Shown in pieces: positions 8,207-14,883 of a stretch of 26,516 bases of DNA. The stretch covers positions 1 through 26,516 of the forward strand of contig JAAUSP010000026.1 of NCBI GenBank assembly GCA_012032575.1. Reading direction: 5' to 3'. A program made the translations under genes and the position numbers. This DNA is from Anaerolineales bacterium (GTDB lineage: Bacteria > Chloroflexota > Anaerolineae > 4572-78 > J111). Position 1 is the stretch's first letter; each line of letters opens with the position of its first letter. The notes beneath the pieces are model-generated. The model had not been told where the DNA came from. It worked only from the letters and a program-made list of their open reading frames with translations, and did no database searches.

Positions 8207-8245
8207 AAATATAGACCTCCGGGGGAATGCCGGAGGTCTATATTT
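8207..8245 (-). terminator. Strong bidirectional hairpin after phaC
   Basis: AAATATAGACCTCCGG (8207-8222) pairs perfectly with CCGGAGGTCTATATTT (8230-8245), a 16-bp stem with a 7-base loop and T/A ends. It is 29 bp downstream of the phaC stop and probably ends the PhaE-PhaC transcript. Confidence 0.8.
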
Positions 8246-8274
8246 GAGAATGGGTTAGCCAGGTAATCTAGTTA

Positions 8275-9369
8275 TTAACCACGATCTTTAAGCCAGTTAG
8301 CAATACCTGGAGCTAGCATCTTTTGTGATTTACCACTGACATAGAAACCAATGTGTCCGGCCGGAATTTCTAATTCCGTATAATCCTTTGAGCCGACATA
8401 TTTCGCCAGCGCCCGGGTAGACTTGGGCGGCACCAGGTGATCCTGGTTAGCAAAACAGTTCAACACCGGCACCGTGATATTGCCCAGGTCTACCTTTTGA
8501 TCGCCCAGCATCACTTCACCCTGAACCAACAGGTTCTTCTGGAAGAAGTCTTTGACGAATTGGCGATAGGCTTCCCCGGCGCTGTCAGGGCCTTCGTTAA
8601 GCCATTTTTCCATGCGCAGGAAGTTCATCATTTTGTTCTTGTCATCCATAATGTCAATCATATCGGTATATTTTTTGACATTCAATGACATCGGCCGGAC
8701 CAGCATGAAGGAGAAATTCAACAGCTCGGCGGGGACAACACCCAGGGCGTCAATCATCGGGTCAATGTCCAGGTGACGCGCCCATACATTTAACAGGCCC
8801 CAGTCTGGGTTTTCTTCTTCCTTGTCGGCGTGGAAGTCAATCGGGGTGACGGTGAGGACCAAATTCTGGACTTTTTCGGAGTGCAGAGCAGTATAACAAG
8901 TGGCAATGGTCCCGCCCTGACAAATCCCCAGGATATTGATTTTGTCCAGGCCATGCTTTTCGCGGATGAAATCTACGCAGTTATCCAGGTAGGTGTTAAC
9001 ATAGTCATCCAGGGTCAACCAGCGATCCATCCGGGAGGGATCACCCCAGTCAATCAGGTAAACATCAATACCTTCTTTGAGCAGGTTGCGGATCAGCGAG
9101 CGGTCTTCTTGCAAATCGGCCACCATCCAGCGGTTAACCAGGGCGTAGGAAAACAGCAGCGGAACACTGAAGGGCTTCTTGACCTGCGGGATGAAGTGGT
9201 AAAGTTTTAGCTTGTCTTCGCGATAAACTACCTCTTTGGGGGCCGTGCCAACCTGAATATCATCCTCTTTGAGTTCGCTCAACATCTCGATGCCCTTGAC
9301 CAGCTTTTGATTGATCTCGGTCAGCTCGTGGATAGCTTTATCTGGCGTTATTTGGATAGGAAATGACAT
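8275..9369 (-). CDS. phaC: Class III poly(3-hydroxyalkanoate) synthase, catalytic subunit PhaC
   Basis: Polymerises (R)-3-hydroxyacyl-CoA, usually 3-hydroxybutyryl-CoA, into PHA on the granule surface. The 364-residue length matches class III PhaC (about 355). The alpha/beta-hydrolase core shows the lipase-like box GICQGG with nucleophile Cys150, the Asp310 of NQDHLVPP and the His339 of GHIGFYVSG. Positions parallel the Cys149/Asp302/His331 triad known from Allochromatium. YLIDWGDPSRMDRWLTLDDY is also characteristic. The start has AAGGAG seven bases upstream, overlapping the TAA of phaE, so the two subunits are translationally linked. A terminator hairpin follows. The identification is firm. 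Confidence 0.97.
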   Translation of the reverse strand: MSFPIQITPDKAIHELTEINQKLVKGIEMLSELKEDDIQVGTAPKEVVYREDKLKLYHFIPQVKKPFSVPLLFSYALVNRWMVADLQEDRSLIRNLLKEGIDVYLIDWGDPSRMDRWLTLDDYVNTYLDNCVDFIREKHGLDKINILGICQGGTIATCYTALHSEKVQNLVLTVTPIDFHADKEEENPDWGLLNVWARHLDIDPMIDALGVVPAELLNFSFMLVRPMSLNVKKYTDMIDIMDDKNKMMNFLRMEKWLNEGPDSAGEAYRQFVKDFFQKNLLVQGEVMLGDQKVDLGNITVPVLNCFANQDHLVPPKSTRALAKYVGSKDYTELEIPAGHIGFYVSGKSQKMLAPGIANWLKDRG

Positions 9370-9380
9370 GATTGGACTCC

Positions 9381-10520
9381 TTACCCCTCATTCCCGACAG
9401 TTTCGAGCACAGGTTCGGCTGGTTCTACGGCGGGTTTTTGCTTGGCCGACGCTTTGGGTTTTTTAGCTTCCGCCTTTACTTCAGCGGGGCTGGCGCCATT
9501 CTGTTCCTTCAGCACTTTTTTAAGCTGCTTGACTTCCTTGCGCAGCTCATACAGGCTGCGATAGGCATCATCCAACTCACCCCGGGTGGGCAGATTGAGC
9601 ATCTTCATCATAACTTCAACAATCTCTTGCTCTTTCATCCGGTACGTCATGACCGCGGTAGACAAATCACGCTGGACATTCAGATATTCTTCAGTTTTGT
9701 AGAGCTTGGAGAAGGTCTGGTCAATAGTATCCATCCACAGGTTCATCAACTCACGGATGCTGTCAATCTTTTCACCCTTTTCGCTCAGGCCCACCAGTTC
9801 TTGCATCACTTGCTCAAAAGCCTTAGCCGAGGTTCGGGCTAACAAAACGTGGTAGTCGGCGCTGGATTTGCGGAATTGCACCCAGGTATCAAAACTGTTG
9901 ACCAACTTATCCATCAGTTCGCGATTGAAGCCCAACCGTGGGGTTTCGGTCATCCGGCCAAAGGAGCGCTCGTAAGCATCCCAGTGCAGCCGGCTCAACT
10001 CGGCCAGTTCAGAACCGGCTCCGGTGAGGCCCTGACTAAATTGCCAGGGAGTCTGCCCCCAGGATTGGGCCCAGGGCTGGCCAAGCTTTTGCCACTCTTC
10101 CATGTAGAAGCGCCACAACTGATTGATATCGGTGCTGGCATTTACAAATCCAGTTGGCCCGCCCACCAGTTGTTGGAACCACTGCTCGCTGTATTCGCGC
10201 AGCACCGATTGCCAATCTTCGCCGGCTTCGACTTTGGGAGCCATCACCTGCCATGCTTTGGTAGACAGTTCGAGAAAGCGCATCATCGAAGCCTGGCTGG
10301 CGGCCATTTGTTCGGCTACGCCTTTGGCGGTTGGCCCGGAGTTGGCAGTCCAGGCCTGCATGCTCTGTTCGGTCAACCAGCGCCACTGATCCATCATATT
10401 GGGGTAGAATTGGTTCGGAGTAGCGTTAGTCTGTATCAGATCGGTCCAACTGCCCCACATCTTTTTTTGAGCCTCAACCCATGTATTCATCATGGTTTCG
10501 GCCTGTTTTTGCCAATCCAT
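9381..10520 (-). CDS. phaE: Class III PHA synthase subunit PhaE
   Basis: Partner subunit required by class III PhaC. It has 379 residues from ATG 10520, chosen because AAGGAG lies nine bases upstream; the in-frame ATG at 10541 would place this ribosome-binding site inside the gene. The N-terminus (MDWQKQAETMMNTWVEAQKK) is a Trp-spaced helical repeat also found in the next gene upstream. The C-terminal part has the conserved PhaE/PhaR segment LNLPTRGELDDAYRSLYEL followed by a Leu/Lys coiled coil. The last about 45 residues are Ala/Lys/Pro/Glu-rich, like a disordered linker tail. It is followed after 11 bp by phaC and preceded by the phasin-like gene at 34 bp. Identified by context plus C-terminal motif. 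Confidence 0.92.
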   Translation of the reverse strand: MDWQKQAETMMNTWVEAQKKMWGSWTDLIQTNATPNQFYPNMMDQWRWLTEQSMQAWTANSGPTAKGVAEQMAASQASMMRFLELSTKAWQVMAPKVEAGEDWQSVLREYSEQWFQQLVGGPTGFVNASTDINQLWRFYMEEWQKLGQPWAQSWGQTPWQFSQGLTGAGSELAELSRLHWDAYERSFGRMTETPRLGFNRELMDKLVNSFDTWVQFRKSSADYHVLLARTSAKAFEQVMQELVGLSEKGEKIDSIRELMNLWMDTIDQTFSKLYKTEEYLNVQRDLSTAVMTYRMKEQEIVEVMMKMLNLPTRGELDDAYRSLYELRKEVKQLKKVLKEQNGASPAEVKAEAKKPKASAKQKPAVEPAEPVLETVGNEG

Positions 10521-10554
10521 ATTCGGTTTCTCCTTAACCATTGCTGGTTAATTA

Positions 10555-11025
10555 TTAGTCGGCTTTAACTTTGGCGGTAAAGTTGCGGACCCACTCCATT
10601 TGGGCGTCCATCATCTTTTTGCTCATGTCTTGCCAGGGGTCCAGCATACCCGATCCTTCTTTGCCCAGCGTAGAAAACTTGGCCATATCGGCTTTTTTCA
10701 TCACATCAAACCAGTTGTCCCACATCTGTGTTTGCAGATCGGTCCAGCGTTGGGTCATATCCTGAACTTGTTGGGCCCAGTTGGCCGTTTCTTTGGGTGC
10801 GCCCTGAACGGAAGAAACGCTTTCGGCCCAGATGCGGCTGCCTTCAACCTGAGCGGTCAAAGTGTTCTTGACCGATTGCTGCCAGGCGTCTACTGTTTTT
10901 TCCCATGCCTGCCCCGGCTGGGAAGGATCAAAGCCTTTGACAGTGTCAAGCCAGGTGTTCCAGGTTTTGGTTTGAGCATCTGTCCAGGATTTGAACATAT
11001 CTTGAGTTTGTTTTGACCAGTCCAT
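10555..11025 (-). CDS. Trp-rich phasin-like protein, paralogous to the PhaE N-terminus
   Basis: 156 residues, with start supported by AAGGAG eight bases upstream. It opens with MDWSKQTQDMFKSWTDAQTK, nearly the same pattern as PhaE (MDWQKQAETMMNTWVEAQKK), and carries a second copy in the middle (NWAQQVQDMTQRWTDLQTQM). A third, weaker helix near the end reads DPWQDMSKKMMDAQMEW. The unit is roughly W-x2-Q-x2-DM-x3-W-x2-AQ-x3-W-x2-W-x-D. No enzyme motif, signal peptide or membrane segment is present. Likely a granule-coating or PhaC-binding protein that arose by duplication from the phaE N-terminal region, or the reverse. Product name inferred from repeats and operon position. Confidence 0.8.
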   Translation of the reverse strand: MDWSKQTQDMFKSWTDAQTKTWNTWLDTVKGFDPSQPGQAWEKTVDAWQQSVKNTLTAQVEGSRIWAESVSSVQGAPKETANWAQQVQDMTQRWTDLQTQMWDNWFDVMKKADMAKFSTLGKEGSGMLDPWQDMSKKMMDAQMEWVRNFTAKVKAD

Positions 11026-11070
11026 TAAATATTCTCCTTCTGTTGTTTTAAATTAAATTATTTAATATTT

Positions 11071-11457
11071 TTAATCTTGCCACCACATCGTTTCGCGCAG
11101 AATATCGCTAACCGAGATGATACCGAATAATTTTTCTTTAATCACCGGTGCTCGATGCAGATGATTCAACGCAAACAATTGGGCTACTTCTTCGACAGTC
11201 AGATCGGGGTCAACTTCGATACAAGGCTTGGTCATAATATCGCTGACAGAAATAGTCTGGGGATTCTTGCCATAGGCCGCCACTTTATAGGCTATATCGG
11301 TCTCGGTGACAATCCCGTAAGCATCATTATTATGGTCTGGTTCTACAACTAGACCGCGCAAATGTTTCTCTCTCATCAGCGCTATGGCTTCGGCGGCCGA
11401 AGCTGAAGCTTGAATAGTGACCACGGTTATGGTCATGATTTCCTTCGCAGTTTGCAT
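11071..11457 (-). CDS. Two-CBS-domain protein, copy 1
   Basis: 128 residues made of two CBS domains only: residues about 7-60 (IMTITVVTIQASASAAEAIA, then GIVTETDIAYKV) and about 74-124 (IMTKPCIEVDPDLTVEEVA, then GIISVSDILRE). It ends in WWQD like its neighbour. AAGGAG is seven bases before ATG 11457. Stand-alone CBS pairs usually bind AMP, ATP, NAD or SAM at the inter-domain cleft and act as sensors. Its place between the phasin-like gene and the SDR reductase suggests energy-state sensing for PHA turnover, which is inference. It is a tandem duplicate of the upstream gene. Confidence 0.9.
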   Translation of the reverse strand: MQTAKEIMTITVVTIQASASAAEAIALMREKHLRGLVVEPDHNNDAYGIVTETDIAYKVAAYGKNPQTISVSDIMTKPCIEVDPDLTVEEVAQLFALNHLHRAPVIKEKLFGIISVSDILRETMWWQD

Positions 11458-11486
11458 AAATTAGCTCCTTTGACAAGGGAATTGCT

Positions 11487-11873
11487 TTAATCCTGCCACC
11501 ACTTCCCCTTCTGTAAGATGTCTGATATGGAGACGATACCCAGCAGTTCGTCCTTAACAACCGGGGCGCGATGGATATGATTATTGGCAAACAAACGGGC
11601 TACATTTTCTACGGTCATATCAGGATTAACCGTAATACAGGGTTTGGTCATAATATCCCCAACCGTCAGGGCTTTAGGGTCACTGTCACGAGCAACAACT
11701 TTGTAGGCAATATCTGCCTCCGTTACAATCCCAAAAGCCTTCTCCGGGGCGCGTGATGTGACCACGATGGCATGGATTTTTTTCTGCCGCATCAAGCCAA
11801 TAGCCTCAGACACCAAAGCAGAAGGCTGAATTGTAATGACGTCGCTCGTCATGATGTCTTTTGCTTTTAACAC
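11487..11873 (-). CDS. Two-CBS-domain protein, copy 2 (GTG start)
   Basis: 128 residues, same length and layout as the downstream copy: CBS1 about 7-60 (IMTSDVITIQPSALVSEAIG, then GIVTEADIAYKV) and CBS2 about 74-124 (IMTKPCITVNPDMTVENVA, then GIVSISDILQK), ending WWQD. The start codon is GTG at 11873, fixed by AAGGAGG six bases upstream. The two copies differ at many positions but share the core, so the duplication is not recent. They could form a heterodimer. Ligand unknown. Confidence 0.9.
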   Translation of the reverse strand: MLKAKDIMTSDVITIQPSALVSEAIGLMRQKKIHAIVVTSRAPEKAFGIVTEADIAYKVVARDSDPKALTVGDIMTKPCITVNPDMTVENVARLFANNHIHRAPVVKDELLGIVSISDILQKGKWWQD

Positions 11874-11960
11874 ACTTTACCTCCTTCGGTAATATACAGC
11901 CGGTCAACCAGGATAACAATAATTCAGTTTTTCGGCTTGCGCCTTCTGTTCAGCCCGGTT

Positions 11961-12704
11961 TTAGAGAGTAGCTCCACCGTCTACATCCAGCACATGGCCC
12001 GAGACATACCTGGCTTCATCCGAAGCCAGCCACACAAAAGCATTGGCAATATCTACTGGCTGGCCAAAATGCCCTAAGGCGATCCGTTCCACCAGTTTCT
12101 CTACCACTTTTTCAGGGATACCGGCGGTTAAGCGCGTTTCAATAAAACCAGGAGCAACAGCATTGGCCCGGATACCTTTGCGGCCCAACTCGCGCGCCCA
12201 AACCTTGGTCATACCCACCACGCCGGCTTTACTGGCCACATAGTTGGTTTGACCATAGTTGCCATACGGGGCCACCAGTGATGAGGTGCTGAGAATAACC
12301 CCACTACCTTGCGCAACCATGGTTGGCACCACAGCCTGGGTGCAGTTGAAAACGCCTTTCAAATTGATATTAATGACCAGATCGAAGTTTTCCTCCGTCA
12401 TTTTTAGTAATTGGGAGTCGCGAATGGTGCCGGCGTTATTAATCAACACATCAATCCGGCCACCAAAATGATCCAGAACGGTTTGAACCATAGCATTGAT
12501 CGAAGCCCGGTCGGTTACATTTACCTTAACCGCCAAAGCTTTGCCGTCTTTCGCTTCGATCTCATCTGCAACACTCTGAGCCTCATCCAGGTCAACATCA
12601 GCGATAACGACTCGAGCGCCCTCTTCAGCAAAACGCAGGGCAGTGGCTCGGCCAATACCGCGCCCGGCCCCAGTTATAATCGCAACCTTGTCTTTAAGGC
12701 GCAT
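11961..12704 (-). CDS. SDR-family 3-oxoacyl/acetoacetyl-CoA reductase (FabG/PhaB-like)
   Basis: 247 residues from ATG 12704, which has GGAG six bases upstream; a TTG at 12710 is in frame but touches the ribosome-binding site. Motifs: TGAGRGIGRA at residues 11-20, NNAG at 89-92, and the catalytic Ser142, Tyr155, Lys159 (YVASK). The C-terminus YVSGHVLDVDGGATL is typical. It is in line with the phasin-like and CBS genes of the PHA island, so the expected reaction is reduction of acetoacetyl-CoA to (R)-3-hydroxybutyryl-CoA. It is clearly distinct from the second SDR gene at 7216-7929, so the two may differ in chain length or cofactor. Confidence 0.92.
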   Translation of the reverse strand: MRLKDKVAIITGAGRGIGRATALRFAEEGARVVIADVDLDEAQSVADEIEAKDGKALAVKVNVTDRASINAMVQTVLDHFGGRIDVLINNAGTIRDSQLLKMTEENFDLVININLKGVFNCTQAVVPTMVAQGSGVILSTSSLVAPYGNYGQTNYVASKAGVVGMTKVWARELGRKGIRANAVAPGFIETRLTAGIPEKVVEKLVERIALGHFGQPVDIANAFVWLASDEARYVSGHVLDVDGGATL

Positions 12705-12736
12705 ACTCAACTCCTATGTTGAAATTAATGAAGGAG

Positions 12737-12761
12737 AGGAGGAGAAACTTGTTCTCCTCCT
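12737..12761 (-). other. Intercistronic hairpin
   Basis: AGGAGGAGAA (12737-12746) pairs with TTCTCCTCCT (12752-12761), a perfect 10-bp stem with a 5-base loop between the phasin-like gene and the SDR gene. No T-tract follows, so processing or mRNA stabilisation is more likely than termination. On the minus-strand transcript the first arm carries a decoy ribosome-binding-like AGGAGGAG. Confidence 0.55.
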
Positions 12762-12773
12762 ACCTCAAATCGG

Positions 12774-13274
12774 TTAATTAGTGGAGATGGTTGTAAACAT
12801 TTTGGCCATGCGCTCGGCGGCCCAATCCGAAAAGAGCGCGGTGGTGGTCATAACTTTAGAGGTGGTGGTAAACATTTTAACCGCGTATTCGGATACAGCT
12901 TGAGCCTGGGTTTGGACCAGTTCGGCCATTTCAACGCCAAACTGGCGCTCTTCAAGGCCCAACGCCTGCGCTTTTTTGAAGCTGTCGGTAACAATCCTGT
13001 CCATATTCTCTCGAAAGCCCAAAGACTGCTTAAAGGATTGCTCGGTGGCTTTTAGAACAACATCGGTATAAACCTGGGTGTACTCCTGCCACATTTCAAG
13101 GCTTTTCTTAACCGTTTCCTGATTTGTCGCTAACAGGTTTTTGGTTTCCTCGGTGGCGGTACTGGCTATAGCCGTTACAGAGTCTACGGCCACCCTGGTT
13201 TCTTCGGTCATTTTGGTAGCCACATCGGCTAAGTTAGGAAACACATCTTTCTCATCTTTAACTTTCACTGGCAT
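12774..13274 (-). CDS. Phasin-like protein
   Basis: 167 residues from ATG 13274 (MPVKVKDEKDVFPNLADVA), which has AGGAG seven bases upstream; an upstream start at 13316 lacks this. The protein is almost entirely helical and free of Cys and of enzyme motifs, with Thr/Ala/Val-rich amphipathic stretches (TRVAVDSVTAIASTATEETK) and a central block SLEMWQEYTQVYTDVVLKAT. The SFKxW/SLEMW-QE-Y-x2-Y-T-D-x-x segment is shared with the next gene upstream (SFKIWEQFASSYTDMMFETM), so the two are distant paralogues. Phasin assignment is inferred from composition, size and position in the PHA island. Confidence 0.75.
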   Translation of the reverse strand: MPVKVKDEKDVFPNLADVATKMTEETRVAVDSVTAIASTATEETKNLLATNQETVKKSLEMWQEYTQVYTDVVLKATEQSFKQSLGFRENMDRIVTDSFKKAQALGLEERQFGVEMAELVQTQAQAVSEYAVKMFTTTSKVMTTTALFSDWAAERMAKMFTTISTN

Positions 13275-13319
13275 AAGTTTGCTCCTGTAATCAAATAAAT
13301 TTTGGTCTGGAACCACGCT

Positions 13320-13613
13320 TTATTCCTGATCGGTTTTTGCCTGTAAACTCTTTTCCAGATTTTCAACTTTGCTGGTTAGGGTTTCAACTTGGGATTGAAG
13401 CAAATTCATCGCTTCAACAAGCTGCCGGTACGGGGGTTGGGGTGACAACTGCCAGGTTTTCAAGGCGCGTTCCGCGGCCTGATCAAACTGCTCCCGGAAA
13501 GCCTCTGACTGTTTGACCGTATGCTGCATCGTCTCAAACATCATATCGGTATAACTTGAAGCAAATTGCTCCCATATTTTAAAGCTTTCCTGGAGCACCT
13601 TTTCTTGATTCAT
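13320..13613 (-). other. Probable internal translation start giving a short phasin-like protein
   Basis: The sequence AACAGGAGGTCAGCCTATG (read on the minus strand) gives a full-strength ribosome-binding site with seven-base spacing to ATG 13613, in frame with the longer gene. The product (MNQEKVLQESFKIWEQFASS onward) is exactly the phasin-like half. Whether the longer form is a natural fusion, or two genes joined by an unnoticed indel, cannot be told from one sequence. Confidence 0.55.
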
Positions 13614-13832
13614 AGGCTGACCTCCTGTTAAAGCCTCTAACGTAAGTTGAGTTAAATAGCGTTGAATAAAAGCAACTGCTTCCGCAAAATCAGTAAACCG
13701 GTCCTCCTCATCACCCTGCACATGACGAATGTGGCCGCGCCACTGGACGTGGGGTTCACCCTGAGCATCACGCCATAACTCTTGAGTAAAACGCAATACA
13801 AACGAGGCGATATTATTTTGAGTTTTTATCAT
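13320..13832 (-). CDS. Phasin-like protein with an extra N-terminal domain
   Basis: 170 residues. Residues 1-60 resemble a small beta/alpha domain (IASFVLRFTQELWRD, then VQWRGHIRHVQGDEEDRFTD). I recognise the F-V-R-F-x-W-R-G-x-I-x-H-V-Q-G pattern from uncharacterised bacterial proteins but no function. Residues 74-170 are phasin-like: SFKIWEQFASSYTDMMFETM, then LQSQVETLTSKVENLEKSL, a C-terminal coiled coil. A perfect AGGAGG sits seven bases before the in-frame ATG encoding Met74 (13613), so a shorter 97-residue protein is probably also, or mainly, made. The ribosome-binding site at 13832 is weak. It is the second gene after the SARP regulator. Confidence 0.75.
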   Translation of the reverse strand: MIKTQNNIASFVLRFTQELWRDAQGEPHVQWRGHIRHVQGDEEDRFTDFAEAVAFIQRYLTQLTLEALTGGQPMNQEKVLQESFKIWEQFASSYTDMMFETMQHTVKQSEAFREQFDQAAERALKTWQLSPQPPYRQLVEAMNLLQSQVETLTSKVENLEKSLQAKTDQE

Positions 13833-13936
13833 GGCCCAAACCTTTTCAGTAACGATTATACTTTAACAGGGAGGAGTTACAGATGAGTTACAAGAACGTA
13901 GTACCTGGGACATAAGCCCCTGGGCGCTGCGCCTAA

Positions 13937-14728
13937 TTACTGATTGATTTGTAGATACAATTGTTGAGTTTCGGGGAGCGGGGCCACCCCCAACTCATCC
14001 TGAAGCATCTCAACGCACTTTTGGTACGTTCGCAGTGCCAGCGGGCGGTTACCCTGACGAAGATAGGCTTGAATTTGCACCCGGTAGGCCGCTTCCCACA
14101 CCGAGTCAACGGTAAGGACGTGTTGGGTTAAGCGAATACTCTCCAGGGGGCTTTGCTCTAGCAATAGGCTGGCCAGCGTGGTCATCGTCCCCAGGGCCAG
14201 CAATTGCAGACGCTCCCGTTCGGCGCTGGTCCAATCCTCATAACGCCGTTCCGGTAAATAATCCCCACTGTAAAAGGCCAGCGCTTTTTGATAGGGGGCA
14301 ATAGCGTCAGCCGGATGGTCCGGCAGAGCCTGGTTACCCTGCGCCACCAGGGCTTCAAACAGGTCAGCATCAACCGTAATTTGACTCAAATTCAGGCTGT
14401 AAACCAACTCTTGACGCTGAATAAAACGCGACTCGGCCCGTGGCTTTCGTTCTGGTTCCAGAACTTTGTAAATGGTATTGAGGGCAACCTTAAAATCTCG
14501 ATCCCCTTCCTCCAGATCAAGCTCAGGCCATAGCCGGTCAATAATTTGCTCTTTGTGCAAAGGCGAGGGAAAGCGCCGCACCGTAATAAAAAACTGGAAC
14601 AAGTGGAACGCTTTTTCCCGTCCCCAGGCCGCCGGCTCAATTTCAAAACCATCGCGCCAGGCCCGAAAGCCGCCGAGCGTTTGAATTTGCAGGGGGGACC
14701 GGCTTGTTTCAGATAGTAGATCGTCCAT
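13937..14728 (-). CDS. SARP/BTAD-family transcriptional regulator
   Basis: 263 residues. The N-terminal half (IQTLGGFRAWRDGFEI at residues 15-30, HKEQIIDRLWPELDLEEG near 65-80) is an OmpR-type winged helix as in SARP activators. The C-terminal half from about residue 115 is a bacterial transcriptional activator (BTAD) domain made of TPR-like helices (VDADLFEAL, YSGDYLPERRYEDW, AYRVQIQAYLRQGNRPLALR). No sensor, AAA or NB-ARC domain is attached. It is the first gene of the minus-strand PHA run, about 100 bp before the phasin-like genes, and divergent from crtI, so it may control either or both. Target inferred only. Confidence 0.88.
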   Translation of the reverse strand: MDDLLSETSRSPLQIQTLGGFRAWRDGFEIEPAAWGREKAFHLFQFFITVRRFPSPLHKEQIIDRLWPELDLEEGDRDFKVALNTIYKVLEPERKPRAESRFIQRQELVYSLNLSQITVDADLFEALVAQGNQALPDHPADAIAPYQKALAFYSGDYLPERRYEDWTSAERERLQLLALGTMTTLASLLLEQSPLESIRLTQHVLTVDSVWEAAYRVQIQAYLRQGNRPLALRTYQKCVEMLQDELGVAPLPETQQLYLQINQ

Positions 14729-14776
14729 AAGAGTGGAGTTACCAACAATCTCTGAATATCAAATCCAGATTAAACC

Positions 14777-14805
14777 TTGACAAATAATTGATTTTAGCGT
14801 ATTAT
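14777..14805 (+). promoter_or_regulatory. crtI promoter with the TTGACAAATWAT element
   Basis: TTGACA (14777-14782), 17-base spacer, TATTAT (14800-14805): a near-consensus sigma-70 promoter. The -35 is part of TTGACAAATAATTGA, which recurs in the crtB and carH promoters. The expected leader before ATG 14884 is about 70 bases. Confidence 0.75.
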
Positions 14806-14839
14806 TTAATCAAGAATATGGACAAAACTTTTTCAATTT

Positions 14840-14863
14840 CTTGACAACGTTGTATTTGTCAAG
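14840..14863. promoter_or_regulatory. Operator-like dyad CTTGACAA-N8-TTGTCAAG upstream of crtI
   Basis: A perfect 8-8-8 inverted repeat 20 bp before the crtI start codon, downstream of the promoter at 14777. Its right arm, read on the minus strand, is again CTTGACAAATA, like the crtB promoter element. A bound regulator here would block transcription, consistent with CarH-type repression in the dark. Confidence 0.65.
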
Positions 14864-14883
14864 TAGCAATATTGGAGCAAAAC

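Noticed and set aside
9849..10568. Plus-strand frame of 239 codons opposite phaE
   Set aside because: Pro/His/Gly-rich shadow of the Trp/Gln-rich PhaE coding strand.
14872..14883. TTG start for crtI giving MEQN at the front
   Set aside because: The TTG overlaps the GGAG ribosome-binding site that correctly spaces to ATG 14884.
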